In this document: one piece after another, positions 11,346 to 23,337 of the stretch
Layout: each line of letters opens with the position of its first letter
Position numbering within the stretch: position 1 is the first letter of the stretch
From: Zelopaecilomyces penicillatus
Taxonomy: Eukaryota; Ascomycota; Sordariomycetes; Hypocreales; Pseudodiploosporaceae
NCBI GenBank assembly: GCA_005765155.1
Contig: VCCP01000004.1
Coordinates: 2,294,001 to 2,358,000 of the forward strand
DNA length: 64,000 nucleotides
Reading direction: 5' to 3'
Position numbers and translations under genes: made by a program
The notes under the pieces: generated by a model
What the model was told of the DNA's origin: nothing
Seen by the model: only the letters and a program-made list of their open reading frames with translations
The model's database searches: none

Positions 11346-13528
11346 AAGACACACAAATAGACGTCAAGCGCCGGGTGGATAGGACGAATGGGGAAGTTGG
11401 GGAAACGTGCCAGCATATATGGATGGAGTATCAATAATTCTGAGCGTCACAAGCTGAACCACGAGCGGGGCCAAGAAAGCACAATCCCCCCTGCCGAGGC
11501 AAGTTTGGTGATGATGGCTGATGTTTATGGGTTGAATGAGAGCCACACATTTGCCAGAGGATGGACGGAATGCTTTCCGCCTCCGGAGTCAAACCGCTGC
11601 AGAATATGGGGCCGATTAGCTTACTAACTACTAATTGTAATTATTTACCTAGTACTTCACTTAGCTTTTTTGCTCGAAACCACCCTTGGCTGGACAAAAT
11701 CCACGAGAAGTAACGGGTAATATGACTACATCAACATTTGAGGGGGGGGGTTATTCCCGGTCACTGGGGCAAGGGAGGGGAGGCGGCTGTTATTTTCGTC
11801 AGCGTCATAATATCATATGCATGAAATGGGCCCCACGCATAGCTGAAAATGGGTAGATCCCCAATGATCCCGACGGAAGCGTAAATTCCGACTCTCTGAC
11901 TCGTGTGAATAAAAAATAAAAAGCATCCGGCGCCAAGTGCCGGAGAACCTTGGTGCTGTTCAAGCGCCGGCATAGTTGCACTCTATTTCGTTACTAGTTA
12001 TTTTTTAGACTTTACAGGTGAGAATAACTCGCCACCAATCCTTCTGGAGTTTCAGTGTATTGCCATGCGAGAGCTGCAGCATGTAAGCAGGTACTAACTA
12101 GTAGCTAATGACGAGTAAAAAGACCGGAACAGCCAAAGCCAGTGAAAGCGGATGCCGTTTTCCTTTTCGTGATTGCTACACTTCCTATTAATAGCTTTTA
12201 AGGGTTCTGGCCAATCATGACATAGGATGTGAATTGCCCGTCTGTTGACGAATAGATGAATGGATGCCATGGTCGTCTGGGTGCAAGTACTTCCAGTGAT
12301 TTATGAATTTTCAGTGAATCAATTGAAATTTAAAGTTGGAGTTCTTGTCACGGTTGCTAATTTAATCCAGTTATGAGCAGAGCTTAATAGCTGTGACTTG
12401 TATCTTTTGTGTTGTTGCTTGTTTGAACTCCCAGTGTATCACTAACTGATGGTGTCATTCCTGCTGTGGATTGGGTATACAGTACGTAATCCGACAGGTA
12501 AATTCACTTGCGTACAGGCCTCCACCTCTGCTATCGGAAAAGCAACACTTGGTTCATAACAGTGGCAACCTCCACAAGTTTCACCATTCGCCGAGAGCCG
12601 CACTTTAGAATGACAACTTTGCGTAATGCACAACTTCGTTAATTACCCCGGAAGTGCCGATTGATTGAATGAAGCAAATAGTTCGATGCAGTTGATTACC
12701 CGCTTTAGCTCATCCAAGACTCTTCACACCACAAACTGGACAGTACATAATCCAACATTACCTTACAGATAGATAAATCGCAAGGTTTCTGGACTGAGTC
12801 AGCTTCTTCGACATAACACACGTCAAGACTACCCAAAGCGGAACGACGGGGGGCTGGGCACAGCGGTATTGTTACGAATTAGGAGCTGCCCAAAAGAGCA
12901 GTGGGCAAGCAAAGCTGAATGATGCCGACAGGGTCCGAGGAACTAAAGACGGTTGACTGCAGGTGGCAATATTGGATTTTAAATCTTCCTTCCCTCCCCG
13001 TATTATCCGCATTCATGGGATGGTAAGCTACATGTCGTAGTATTGGGAGAGATGGACAGCAACATAATCCTGAGTAGATAAGCTACGTCAAGTTTATTTT
13101 ACATTAAACAAGTCCAATTTCGGTTGCAGAAACACACAGAATAGACAAGACATCCATCCATTGGCCCGCCTCAATTAATTGCCGGTATATTCTACACAGT
13201 GACAGATCTGATGCAAAGGCCCATCAAATGTCCCTCGCAATGTCCCTTCACGTACGTGCTAATGCATGCTCGTATTAATTAGGGTGCTAATATGGAGGAA
13301 TTAGTAGGGGCACTTGGGGCACATGCTCATGCACGCTGCTCATGCACATACGCTCACGCTCATGCTCACGCATCAGCTACTAGTCTCAATTTAGTCTCTG
13401 TCTTTGTTCCTTTTTTCCTTCATCATCATTTTGTTGTACAATACTTGAGCAGCTCGTCAGCTTGTGTCAGCCTGAAAACTGGGCGGTCTGGGGTAATCAT
13501 CCATCAACGGCTGGACTGGGGACTGGGA

Positions 13529-13530
<2 letters not shown>

Positions 13531-13562
<32 letters not shown>
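13531..13562. repeat. 32-base poly-C homopolymer
   Basis: Thirty-two consecutive C residues (G on the other strand), far longer than any other homopolymer in the window. It lies in the gene-poor region. Its exact length depends on sequencing and assembly accuracy. Confidence 0.9.
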
Positions 13563-14279
13563 ATATCGGTTACAGGTTAGGAGAAGGGGAGGGGGGGAGG
13601 CGTAAATGTCCCGAGTCAACACATCTGTCAAAATGTCTAGGTGTGCCTACCTACGGTGCTTCATAAGCTACTTAAGCCAAGGTTTGAATGCGCACCAATG
13701 CGCGCGTGGTTGTTAGGACTTTGTGTGAGAATGATGACCTGGGAGAATCTGCTATGTAACCCTTCAAAACCAGTACTTTATGTAGGTATCTTGATTGCAA
13801 AGTAGCAGTCTGTTGCGGTTAATGACCCTCCCCCATCCCTGGAACAGAGGATAGCGCCATCGACCTAGACTTACTGCTGTACATGAAGGGGAACTTATTT
13901 ACCTTGGCATTTGTATACCTAGATTTCTATGCATCTTCAATCAAGCACTCATTCTTCTGTCTTGTTGGAGGCCTTATATTAGTTGCAAGTTTCCTCTAGT
14001 CACAGCTAGGGACAAAACCCCCCAACAACCCTATCATTATGAATTATAAATAGCAAAAAGCACAGAACCTAGAGAGAGACATAATTGTTCACTAACTCTG
14101 AACTCGCGCCTCGAGAGGCAGCCAGAAGAGGCGGTACTGAGACAACGATCAAGACACTGTCTCAGACCGCGGCATTGGTCAATGCTCCAATAATATATGG
14201 AGGTACCTCGGCCGGAGTAGAAACACTGTCGCTACCTAATATAATACCTACCTAAGTTACAGTGGTGAATAGCCGGCAT

Positions 14280-14299
14280 GTCGGGCTGTTCAGCCCGAC
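14280..14299. repeat. Perfect 9-bp inverted repeat with 2-nt loop
   Basis: Arms GTCGGGCTG and CAGCCCGAC flank TT, making a GC-rich hairpin or a palindromic binding site. No adjacent gene is known, so its role is open. Confidence 0.6.
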
Positions 14300-17200
14300 T
14301 CAATGCCCTGGGGGGTGTGTGTATGTGCACTATACTATAATACAGTGCACTAGCCACAGGTATTGCAGTGCAGTGCAGTGGACGAGCAGGTGCGGATGTT
14401 GCGGCAACTCAACGACTCGAGTGATCAATACCAGGGCCATCCCAACAAACGCAAGGCGCTTGCTTGCGCATTGGGTGAATGCGACGCTCTGTGCGAAACC
14501 TGTGCATGAGCGGGCTGGGGAAGAGGGCATCTACAGCTTGGTGGAATGCATCATCAGTCACAGACCAATTTTGTCCAGTCAAGCACGTACATGACATTGT
14601 ACATACATCAACGTGTGCTTGCTTGTGCGTCTGTCCATCCATGGCCTGCCTCATGAGTACACACTGCCCAATGGGCGTTGCATCTTCTTCGTTAATGTAC
14701 ATTCATCCATCCGTCTCATCTCTCACTTATCATTTAGACATCACCATCTCATCAGCCGCTCATCGCAGGGGTTGGTGAAGGCATCATCAATACTCGCGCG
14801 CGTGTCCAAACTTTACTTGTCTGCTGTTGCCCCCCCCCCCTCACCCCTGCCGTTGTTTGACCATCTGTGTGAGCACTGTGGTAATATTGAACGAACGAAC
14901 AAGCAGGCAAGCAAGCAAAGCGCATGCTTTGATTATTTCCTCAAAATAACGAACAAAGTACCTAGGCCTAGGTATTCTTGACACTCACACCCATTCGTAG
15001 TAACAGTCACAAAATATTGACCTGCTTCTCGTTGCTTCTGCTGCATTTTTCCATCTGGGGGTTGAAATCGATCGACAACATGGGGAACAAGAAAGCGGGC
15101 GCAAAGCGGCACGGCTCTTCTCTCTTCCCAACCCACCACCCATGTACTTTACTGTGTTAACCCCAATTTACATGCAGTCCGAGAAGTGATCAGCATGCAT
15201 TGAATAATTAAAACCAAAAAAAAGTTTAACAGTAACATGGGCAAAATCAGTTTGTGTCTCCCCCGATTAAAGGGAGAGAGGAAGAAAAAGGGGATTGTTG
15301 TCGAAGCCCAAAAGGAAGTTCTGTAAGTGCCCAACCCGCCAGACCTTTTCCCCCCAATCTTATCCATTCACCACCCATCCCTTCACCCGTTTTTGGACTC
15401 TGGCGCAACGCAAAAAAAAGGGCTTTCAACTTGTTACGCAGGTAATAATCTATTAGTTTGGCTACTAGTGTTTGGACTTAGCTGCTGGGCATGTCCGATA
15501 ATCAATCACGAGCACCAACCCGTGACGGGCTGAACGGAACCGCCACACGCTGAGGGCGGGGGGGGGGAACCACCGAGTATGGAAGGTACCTGTATATCAA
15601 TGCACTGTAGAGCTGAAATATAGGAGCTGTGTCCTTTTTATCCTCCCTCGTTTTGGTCTTGAGGAATCAATCGTCTCCCTACAGCTTGTTCTACCTAACG
15701 GTTTCGTGTTGGATATTGTCGGACAAAAAACACTTAAGAAACAATGTTTTCTCTTCTCACCGCCGCATCTTCCTGCTTGCTTGCTTCTTCTCGGATACGG
15801 AGGGTTGCTTGTCAAGGTGAAGAAGTGCCCTGTTGGTGCCGTTAGTACCTACAGTAGTGGCTGCTGTACCTGTAGCTGCATGTTGGTAGGCATTTTAGGT
15901 ACCTAGTATCTCTGCACAGTGGCTGCAGCGTCAAGGTACCTACCCAAGGTAAGATACACACAACCTTCAACACCTACACCCACCTCACCACTTTAGTACA
16001 CTTTTGACAACGTGGAACCGCTGCCACAACTGCGGCTGCTGCAGTGCTTGCTGCTGCTGCTGCAACTGCTACTGCCGCCGCACCGCCCGTTGCTTTTTTG
16101 CCGCACACCCAGCATTCACTCAGCCACGCTAAAAACCAGCCCCCGGTTTTTGTGATGGCGCTGGAGAGCCCGAAGTAGGTACAGTACATACAGGTAGGTA
16201 CACACACATCTACAGTGGTGGCTGTTGGGCCCAATGCTCTGGGAGCCGCCAAGACGGATGGATCAGTTGCCCAAAAGCCCCGGAGGTTAGAGGGCAGGAG
16301 CTTTCCGCTATCCGTTCGAACCGCGTGCGTTGCCGCCCACCGCTGTCGGAGGAATCACTGTTTAGTCACAGGTCATTGGATCCCCAGCTTCCATCCCCCC
16401 TCAAAGCCTCGCGCCAACGGCTGGCCTCGTCTGATTCCACGCCCCCCAGATAAGGACAGCCTCATCCAGTCGTTTTGTAAAGGACAGAACACGGCTGTAG
16501 GTGGCCACTCTTTAGGCACGGCTACATTGATATAGATACTGTTCTGTACAGCGTGTACGTGCATCCCACGCCCTCATCCGTCATCCGGCCCGTTTGCTGG
16601 CCTATTGGTCTTGGTATGGTACGGTACGATACACCAACAAGCACTTCACTTCGTAGGGACACCAACAAGGTCCACCACAATCACATGTAGCCCAAGAATG
16701 GCAGATATAAACAAGGGGCTTTTACCATGTGCCGCGAAACTCTGTTGTTCCAGTTGATTCGATTGCACCACAACTCAGCCAGACTCAAGACAAGACAAGA
16801 CAGGTCAAAGACAAGTCAGGTCAAAGACAAACTCACACAAAGGAAAAAAGCGGCCTGGGCTGATTGATGTCCGCCGTCGGAGAGGACAGGTACCTCCAGC
16901 AAGCAAAGTAAAGGGCCGGGGCTCCAAGCGGGAGGCGAACTCCTGGGTCCGGAGTCTCCACCGGGCGGGCCTGTCCTTGAATCATACCCCTTCTCCGCCT
17001 ATCTCAGCCTGTCCCCTAACGACAACGGGGACCACTAAAAGTTACAGAGGCAAGGTAGTAGATTGGGAATACACCGTACAGTATGTATTTACCTCGCCTG
17101 GCCTTGCCTTACATTGCCTTGCCTTGCTTTGCTTTGCCTGCTACCTTACCTGAGAGGTACTACCTACTATACTATACTAATAATACCTTACTATACAGCA

Positions 17201-17646
17201 CTATACAGCACATACAGCAGCTAATTTACCCAACGCCCTGACGTGTATAAATTCCTCGCCGCCCAGCCGCCGGTCGCTGCGTCGGCTGACGCTGATCAAT
17301 CCCACAGTCTTTACGTTGTTCTCCTTCTGCCTGGCTCTTGGACCTTCCATCATCCATCCATCCTCCGAACTCCATCCTTTTCTCTTTGCGACTTTTTCTC
17401 TCCTCCTTGTTCGCCTCTCTTCTCTTTTCTTTCGACCAGAAAACAAAAAAAGACAAAACACCAAAGCCAGAAAAAAAGAAGGACGGACGTCCGTTCCGAT
17501 ACCGAGACAAAAACAGCAACATCAGCGAACAGTCACCCCCAGTGACATTCACCCTTCCTCTCACCGTCTCTCCCCGAGCGTCCGCCCACCCGCCGCGCCC
17601 CCCTTTGCTCATCAGCCGCTCAACCAACAACCACGACGCCAATTTG

Positions 17647-17678
17647 CCTCCTCTTCCTCCTCTTCCTCCTCTTCCTCT
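17647..17678. repeat. CCTCTT-type pyrimidine repeat in the AN1 gene leader
   Basis: Tandem units of CCTCCTCTT type within a strongly pyrimidine-biased stretch (about 17330-17760). Such CT tracts are common near transcription starts of highly expressed fungal genes. It lies 100-130 nt upstream of the AN1 start codon. Confidence 0.6.
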
Positions 17679-17720
17679 CTTTTCTACTACTTCTTCATTC
17701 TTGAAGAAACAAACGAACAC

Positions 17721-17748
17721 CCAACCAACCAACCAACCAACCAACCAA
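17721..17748. repeat. (CCAA)n tetranucleotide repeat
   Basis: About seven CCAA units, 29 nt upstream of the AN1 zinc-finger ATG, so probably in its 5' UTR. Confidence 0.85.
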
Positions 17749-17776
17749 TCTTTCAACGTTCTCTACTCCCGTCATC

Positions 17777-18128
17777 ATGCCTGGCAAGAGGGTTCGCTGC
17801 GGCGCCAAGGAGTGCAAGGAGCCTGTGCAGCGCATTGTCGGTGACTGCACCTTCTGCAAGGGCCAGTTCTGCGGCAAGCACCGCCTGTTAGAGGACCACA
17901 AGTGCAGCGGCCTCGAAGACGTGAGTGTTCTCTTTTCCCCTACATCACGGATTGAGTGTTCAATCCTTTAATCATAATCATCATTGGCATCATTTTTTTT
18001 TGCCACCATGACAGCGACATCCATTGCTAACCCGTGTGATCCTTTGGAAACAGTGCAAGAAGCAATCTCACGAGCGCAACGCCGCCCAGCTGGAAGCCGA
18101 GCGCACGCACGTCATCCGCGGCGTCTGA
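17777..18128 (+). CDS. Small AN1-type zinc-finger protein
   Basis: Two exons, 17777-17920 and 18054-18128, joined across a 133-nt intron (donor GTGAGT, branch GCTAAC, acceptor CAG), giving 72 residues. Zinc ligands follow the AN1 order: C8, C13, C24, C27, C32, H35, H41 and C43, with FCGKHRLLEDHKC as the diagnostic second half. Spacing between the first two cysteines is four rather than the usual two, as in the compact fungal members I know. The C-terminal tail (SHERNAAQLEAERTHVIRGV) is a short charged helix. AN1 fingers in larger proteins link to ubiquitin, the proteasome and stress responses; a stand-alone finger may act as an adaptor, but that is inferred. The very long pyrimidine-rich leader suggests strong expression. 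Confidence 0.9.
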
Positions 18129-19571
18129 GCCCACACGGCCAAAGCCGGACAAAGTCTCCAGTCTCACTCCCGATACCGAAACTCGTTTACCACCATCACC
18201 ATCAACATCACCACCAGCACAACATAAACAAAATACCTGCTTTTACCACCCTCCCCCAAAGCACACGAGAAATGAGTTTGCGTGTTTCTACCACTTACTT
18301 CACTTCCCGCCCGTCCCAGCGGTGACGGCCGAAGCGGTGAGGGTGGAGGGAGAGGGGGTTCTTATTTCGCCCCGATATGTGCTATTGGCACCCAACCGGT
18401 TCACCTTCTTCTTACTTTTTATTTACGACTATGATTATACGATCTACTATTAGCGAAATGGCGGGACACAAAGGGGGGAAGGCGAGCCAATTATGTACGG
18501 GGGGCGCCGTTGTATTCTAATAACTACCGTTGTCGTTGTTTTTTTCACTTTTACTTACCTACCTACGCTTGGTTTGCGGTCGGACGGTGCTATTATCGCA
18601 CGGCGTACCGGGTTTATCTCGTTGGCATTGCCAGATCTTCTCGCGCGCGCGGTTCAGGATGACGATTTAATGTTATTCTTATCTATTTATTTTTGAATTC
18701 TGAGAAACAAATCCATCCCTACTTTTTTGCTGTCTTGAATCTTGAATGCTGTTGAACGACTTGTCGACTATCTGCATGCACGTGCTGCCGAATCTGTCCA
18801 TGATGAAAGCCACCAGTCAGACATTATTCGCAGTAGCTTGTCTACCTTAGGCACTATACTAAATAATCCCAAGTACCGAGCGACAGTTATACAGCCAAAA
18901 TTTACTTCATTTACCTTGCTTTAACATGGTATGCGCGCCTCAACATTGTCCCCGTGAGCAAAGCCCCTGTAGGTGCAGCAGCCGGACATCAATGCACACT
19001 CTTGGACACACGACCACATACAGCAAGTTACTTATTTATGGGGAGATATTGACCCCTCACACCCTTCCCTTCACATGGGCAAATCCACAACGATTTCCTT
19101 CGCTCTCCATTTTGTGAGTGGGATAAGAAAGACGGGGGGTTCCAATGGACGGGCATTTATGGCGGAGAAAGGGACGTCGGGGCGGCGAAGTTGACTTGAC
19201 TGCCAACGCCGGAGCCGCCCCTCACCTCAACTTCTTTCAATTGGCCTGAAACCCTTCCCCTCAGATCAGGTTGGGTACAAATGCCATTCAGATATATCGT
19301 TACTTGGTACTGCTGTACAGCACATTTGGAGAAAACACCCCCCACCACCAAATATGCCAGCCCAGCGTTTAGGTTCCCGTGCGGCCATCGGGCAGGGTAT
19401 TAATGCAGATAGATAGATAGTGACTTTTCTTCGCCTTCTCCCCCCCCTCTTCCCCCTCCTATCATCTCACTATCCGTCTATCACCCAGATCGTCTTCTTG
19501 CTTCTCCTTTCGCTCATCATAGGCGCGCGTGCCCTGGGCGGCCTTCTTTGGCCCGCCCCCCATCGCAAATG
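18129..19571. other. Convergent 3' region
   Basis: About 1.4 kb between the 3' ends of the AN1 gene and the endonuclease III gene. It contains the AN1 3' UTR, T- and C-rich runs and a GATA repeat at 19408-19421. A 60-codon frame at 18742 has no motif. No gene recognised. Confidence 0.4.
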
Positions 19572-21201
19572 CTACGTGGCTTCGATGGCGTGAGCTGTGC
19601 GTGTACGTTGTTGTCGCCCAGATCGAACGGGAACAGAGGCCAGCGCCGCAATAGGAGGCTTGGCGTCGTCCGTGTCCGCTTGTTTTGTCTCATTGACACT
19701 GACACTGACACTGACATGTTCTTCCTTGACCGTAAGTTCCACCTTGTTGTTCACCTCCACATCTACCTCCTCCGTCTCTTCCTTGATCGCCGGAGAGTAG
19801 CTGTCGTTGTCCTCCTCCGTCTTGACATGTTCCTCCTTGATCACTAAGGAGTAGCTGTCCTTTTCCTCCTCTTTCTTGACGTGCTCCTCCTTGAACTTGA
19901 TAGGGCTATCATCACCGTCGTCGTCTTGCATCTTAATCTGCTCCTTCTTGATCCGTCTCCCCTCAGAGACCTTCTTCTTGTCAGCAGCCTTACAGAGTCC
20001 TAGCATACCCAACTCGCAGTCCCCGCATTTATGCCCCACGGGCAGACAGACACTCTGACCGAGACCAACGAGGAGGGAGTTGATTTCGCGCCACCGATCC
20101 TGCGGCAACCACGACTGCAGAGCGTGTCGCGTCTCCTCCGGGTTCTTGGTCTTGTTCCAGCCCCAGAGGTTTGTGATTCGGTGGACGTGCACATCCACGC
20201 CGATGCCCTCGGTGCGGTTCCAGGCCACAGACAGGCAGAGATATGCCATCTTGGGGCCGACGCCCGGGAGAGATGTGAGGCCTTGGATCGAATCGGGGAT
20301 ATCGCCATTCCAAGTGTCGCGTAGAATTTCTGCCGTCTGTTTGATGTACCTATTGAGGGCAAAACATCATTTCCAAATGTTAGTCCCATCCGAATTCGTA
20401 ATAAGCAATAGCTGTAGCAAAGAAACGTAGAGGAGAGGACACAAACTTTGTTTTGTTATTGTGAAATCCAACCGCCCAGATAAACTCATTCAGCATGTTT
20501 GGCTCCACAGCCAGCACATTATCCAGATTCAAGCCCATCGGCGCCCCCTCCTTGTACGCTGGCAGCTCTGTCTGCAAACGCTTCATGACAACCGCATTAA
20601 CCGTATCCTTGGTCTGACTCGAAAGCATCAGCGATATGAGCGTGTGAAACCGCTGATCCTTTGGCGACGCTGTCCTATCCGCCATGCGCTCGCAGCCCAT
20701 CGTGTCTACCGCCGCGCCGTAGGCTGCCCCTCCCGGCGCGCGCATCCTCCGAACCGCATTATACATGTCTTCCCAGTCCGAGGGCGGAGATACCGTCACC
20801 TTGCCTGTGTCTGGGTCGGCAGTTTTGCGGGCCGGCTTGCGCGCCCGACGTGGCGCCGTCTTGGGCGGTGGTGATGCAATCGTGGCCAGGACATCCCGAT
20901 CGTCTTCGTCATCGATGGGTTCGGGCTTGACAGTATCGGTAGGTTCAGTTTTGACGGCGCCAACGGGCTCGAGCTTCACGGTGTTATTCGCAGGGGTTTC
21001 GAGGGCTTTTCTACGCCTCTTGGCAGGCGGGCTGATGCTGTCTTCGATGTCGGGGTGTTGTGGTGGTGGCGGTGGTGCTGTCTTGGTCGCGTCTGTGTAG
21101 GCGAACCGGGCTAATGATGACCGTGTTGTGCGTCGTGGGGGCGATAGAGGCACATTGTCAAACAGCTTTGCCGTATCTCTAGAAATGCGTGACGTTCGCA
21201 T
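19572..21201 (-). CDS. nth1: Endonuclease III homologue (bifunctional DNA glycosylase/AP lyase)
   Basis: Two exons on the minus strand: 21201-20447 and 20349-19572 (97-nt intron, donor GTTTGT), encoding 510 residues. The core (about 140-375) has the HhH-GPD fold. LPGVGPKMA is the helix-hairpin-helix with catalytic K285, and GVDVHVHRITN carries the catalytic aspartate D304. A [4Fe-4S] loop is formed by C353, C360, C363 and C371. It removes oxidised pyrimidines and nicks abasic sites in base-excision repair, in nucleus and possibly mitochondria (the N-terminus is basic). Beyond the core are an N-terminal tail of about 140 residues and a C-terminal acidic/lysine tail of about 135 residues. Both carry arrays of PsiKxE SUMO-consensus motifs: K76, K84 and K92, then K386, K405, K410, K423, K428, K441 and K460. 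Bacterial and typical eukaryotic Nth enzymes lack this C-terminal extension. Confidence 0.92.
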
Positions 21202-21906
21202 GGTGATTAATAGTTGACCTATGCGGACCTGATCGGAAAAAATCCAATTGTTAGGATTTAGCGATTGATGTCATGGAGGATTTTGCGTTCCCGAGAAGCG
21301 ATGTCGCCGGTCAGGGGTTCCGCGCATTGGGGGGCGAAGCTAATCCCAGCGCCAGATGGTCATCCCCTGCAATTTAGACTGGGACTGACACTGACAATGC
21401 ATCGTTGGTACAAATTTGGGTTTGAACCGTATTATAGCTATATCTCACATCTTTCATGAAGTTTATATATATATATATTTTTAGACTCCAATGCATTGAT
21501 GAAATCATTCTGGCTTCTACAAAGAGCATAAAGAGTCTACTCTCTCAGCGTACACTTTCGTAGCTTTCAGGGTGTGTATCATGGAGAAGACCAGGATAGA
21601 CACTATATTGTAGTGACGCAACATTTCGACGCTTTCTGTAGTGTTTTGAGCCGAATTATAAGTTCATGAGCATAGCATTATGAATGCAATTTAAACCAAT
21701 ACAAATAAGTTTGGTGAATTGGTTGCTAGTGTATGAAGTGATTAATGTCAGCATTGGAAGGATGGGTGTGGCCATCAAGGTGCCACAGTCGTGTCACTCG
21801 GTGTAGAGCTAAGGCATCCAAGTTCTTAGTCCCAGCTTCTATCACAGCTTCACTTCTCCCCTCCTTCGAACATGTTGATTTATTTTATTTTCCACTCCAA
21901 ACAAAA
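21202..21906. other. Intergenic spacer between two minus-strand genes
   Basis: About 700 bp holding the promoter of nth1 and the 3' flank of the glutathione-dependent dehydrogenase gene. It has a TA repeat at about 21464-21479. No gene seen. Confidence 0.4.
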
Positions 21907-23337
21907 TCACAGCGTCCGCATGTCAACAACAGCGCGGATGCAGTTTCCTTGCTTCATCACCTCAAAGGCGCTGTTCATCTCGCCCAAGGTCTTGCGATGG
22001 GTGATGAACTCGTCAACCTTGAGAGAGCCCTTTAGGTAGTCGTCGACGAGGTCTGGCATCTGAGTCCGGCCCTTGATACCGCCAAACGCGCAGCCCTTCC
22101 AGATTCGGCCAGTGACAAGCTGAAATGCTATACGGAAACAAGTCAGGTTAGATAAATAACAATGGCATTGGGGTATTAGGGGGATGCTTACGTCGAGTGG
22201 CAATCTCCTGGCCAGCAGCAGCTACACCAATAATGATGCTCTCGCCCCAACCCTTGTGGCAAGCTTCTAGGGCAGCACGCATGACGCTGACATTACCAGT
22301 GCAGTCAAAGGTATAATCACAGCCACCGTCGGTCATCTCAATCAGCTTTTCAACAATACTCTGGTCCTTTAGTTCAGTCGGGTTCACGAAGTCGGTGGCA
22401 CCAAACTTCTTTGCCCACTCCTCCTTTGAAGGATTGACATCAACAACGATGATTTTGTCAGCCTTGTTCATGACGGCGCCCTGCACAACGGACAAACCAA
22501 CACATCCAGCGCCAAAGATGGCGATGTTGGATCCTTCCTCGACATTGGCCGTGACGCGGGCAGCACCATAGCCCGTGGTAATGCCGCAGCCAAGTAGACA
22601 AGTCTTGTCCATGGGGGCATCGGGCTGAACAGCCACTACGGAAATATCTGCGAGGACTGTGTACTGAGAAAAGGTTGAGGTGCCCATGAAGTGGAGGACA
22701 TCCTTGCCCTTGCACTTGAACCGGCTGGTGCCATCAGGCATGACACCCTTGCCCTGTGTTGCTCGGATCTTACCACAGAGGTTGGTCTTGCCTGATTTGC
22801 AGAACTTGCATTCTTTGCATTCTGGGGTACTGTAGACAACTCATAATCAGTCTGCGTAAACTTGGCTTCGCATTGCCTCACTACCGGGGAACATACTAAA
22901 GAGCAACAACGTGGTCGCCGGGTTTTACGCTGGTAACGCCCTCACCAACAGACTCGACGATACCAGCACCTTCGTGTCCCAGAACAATAGGGAAAGCACC
23001 CTCGGGATCCTTGCCGGACAGCGTGTACGCATCTGCCCGGGTTAGCTACCTCTCCTAAGCATGAAGCGTTGGCAATTACATACCCGTGTGACAGACACCT
23101 GTATAGTAGATCTGGACTCGAACCTCGTGAGCCTTGGGAGGGGCAACCTCGATATCCTCAATGGTGAGCTCTTTTCCCGCCTCCCACGCCACGGCGGCCT
23201 TGCAGGTGATGGTCTGATGTTTTCAAATCGCCTGTCAATTTTCTGCTGCTCTCGTGCGAATCGAGGTGGGGGGTTGATTCATGGAGGGGCAATTTCTTTT
23301 TTCAGAATAGCCTTACCTTTCCGACAGTAGAAGCCAT
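21907..23337 (-). CDS. sfa1: S-(hydroxymethyl)glutathione dehydrogenase (class III alcohol dehydrogenase)
   Basis: Five exons on the minus strand: 23337-23317, 23213-23084, 23032-22897, 22829-22192 and 22127-21907, encoding 381 residues, the normal class III ADH length. Catalytic zinc ligands are C48 (GVCHTD) and H70 (GHEGAG) plus the later cysteine in DCTGN. The structural zinc is held by C100, C103, C106 and C114. The NAD-binding turn is GAGCVGLSVVQGA, followed by the acidic VVDVNPSK. TGRIWKGCAFGG and KGRTQMPDLV are class III signatures. It oxidises the formaldehyde-glutathione adduct to S-formylglutathione and reduces S-nitrosoglutathione, so it serves formaldehyde detoxification and nitrosative-stress defence. 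The first exon holds only seven codons (MASTVGK). All joins are in phase and rebuild VCHT-DAYT, VAL-YTPEC and ATR-PFQLV. Confidence 0.95.

Larger units (their letters stand above)
11299..17776. other. 6.5-kb gene-poor region
   Basis: Between the start of the acyl-CoA dehydrogenase gene and the AN1 gene I recognise no coding sequence. Open frames such as 13292-13666, 14262-14594, 14613-14981 and 15974-16252 are made of repeats or lack motifs. The region holds a CA repeat, a 32-base poly-C run, a TGCTCA/CACGCT-rich tract (about 13320-13375), a short palindrome, many TAGGTACCTA-like words (about 15835-15950), a duplicated 14-mer (16801-16814 and 16817-16830), a CCTTG-type tract (about 17095-17140) and, next to the AN1 gene, long pyrimidine-rich leaders. 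No transposase or tRNA was seen. Confidence 0.45.

Noticed and set aside
13292..13666. 124-codon frame through the poly-C run
   Set aside because: Consists largely of Ala-His repeats from the TGCTCA tract and prolines from poly-C.
15974..16252. 92-codon minus-strand alanine-rich frame
   Set aside because: Translation of a GCA/GCN triplet-rich tract; no other support.
16300..16340. Possible tRNA T-arm (GTTCGAAC) on the minus strand
   Set aside because: The base that should pair with G53 is not C, and no acceptor or anticodon stem could be built around it.
17226..17756. 176-codon minus-strand frame and overlapping plus-strand frames
   Set aside because: They are translations of the pyrimidine-rich leader (Arg/Lys/Glu or Ser/Pro/Leu runs).
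18742..18924. 60-codon frame with a smooth amino-acid sequence
   Set aside because: No recognisable motif, no flanking exons that join in phase; lies in the 3' flank of the AN1 gene.
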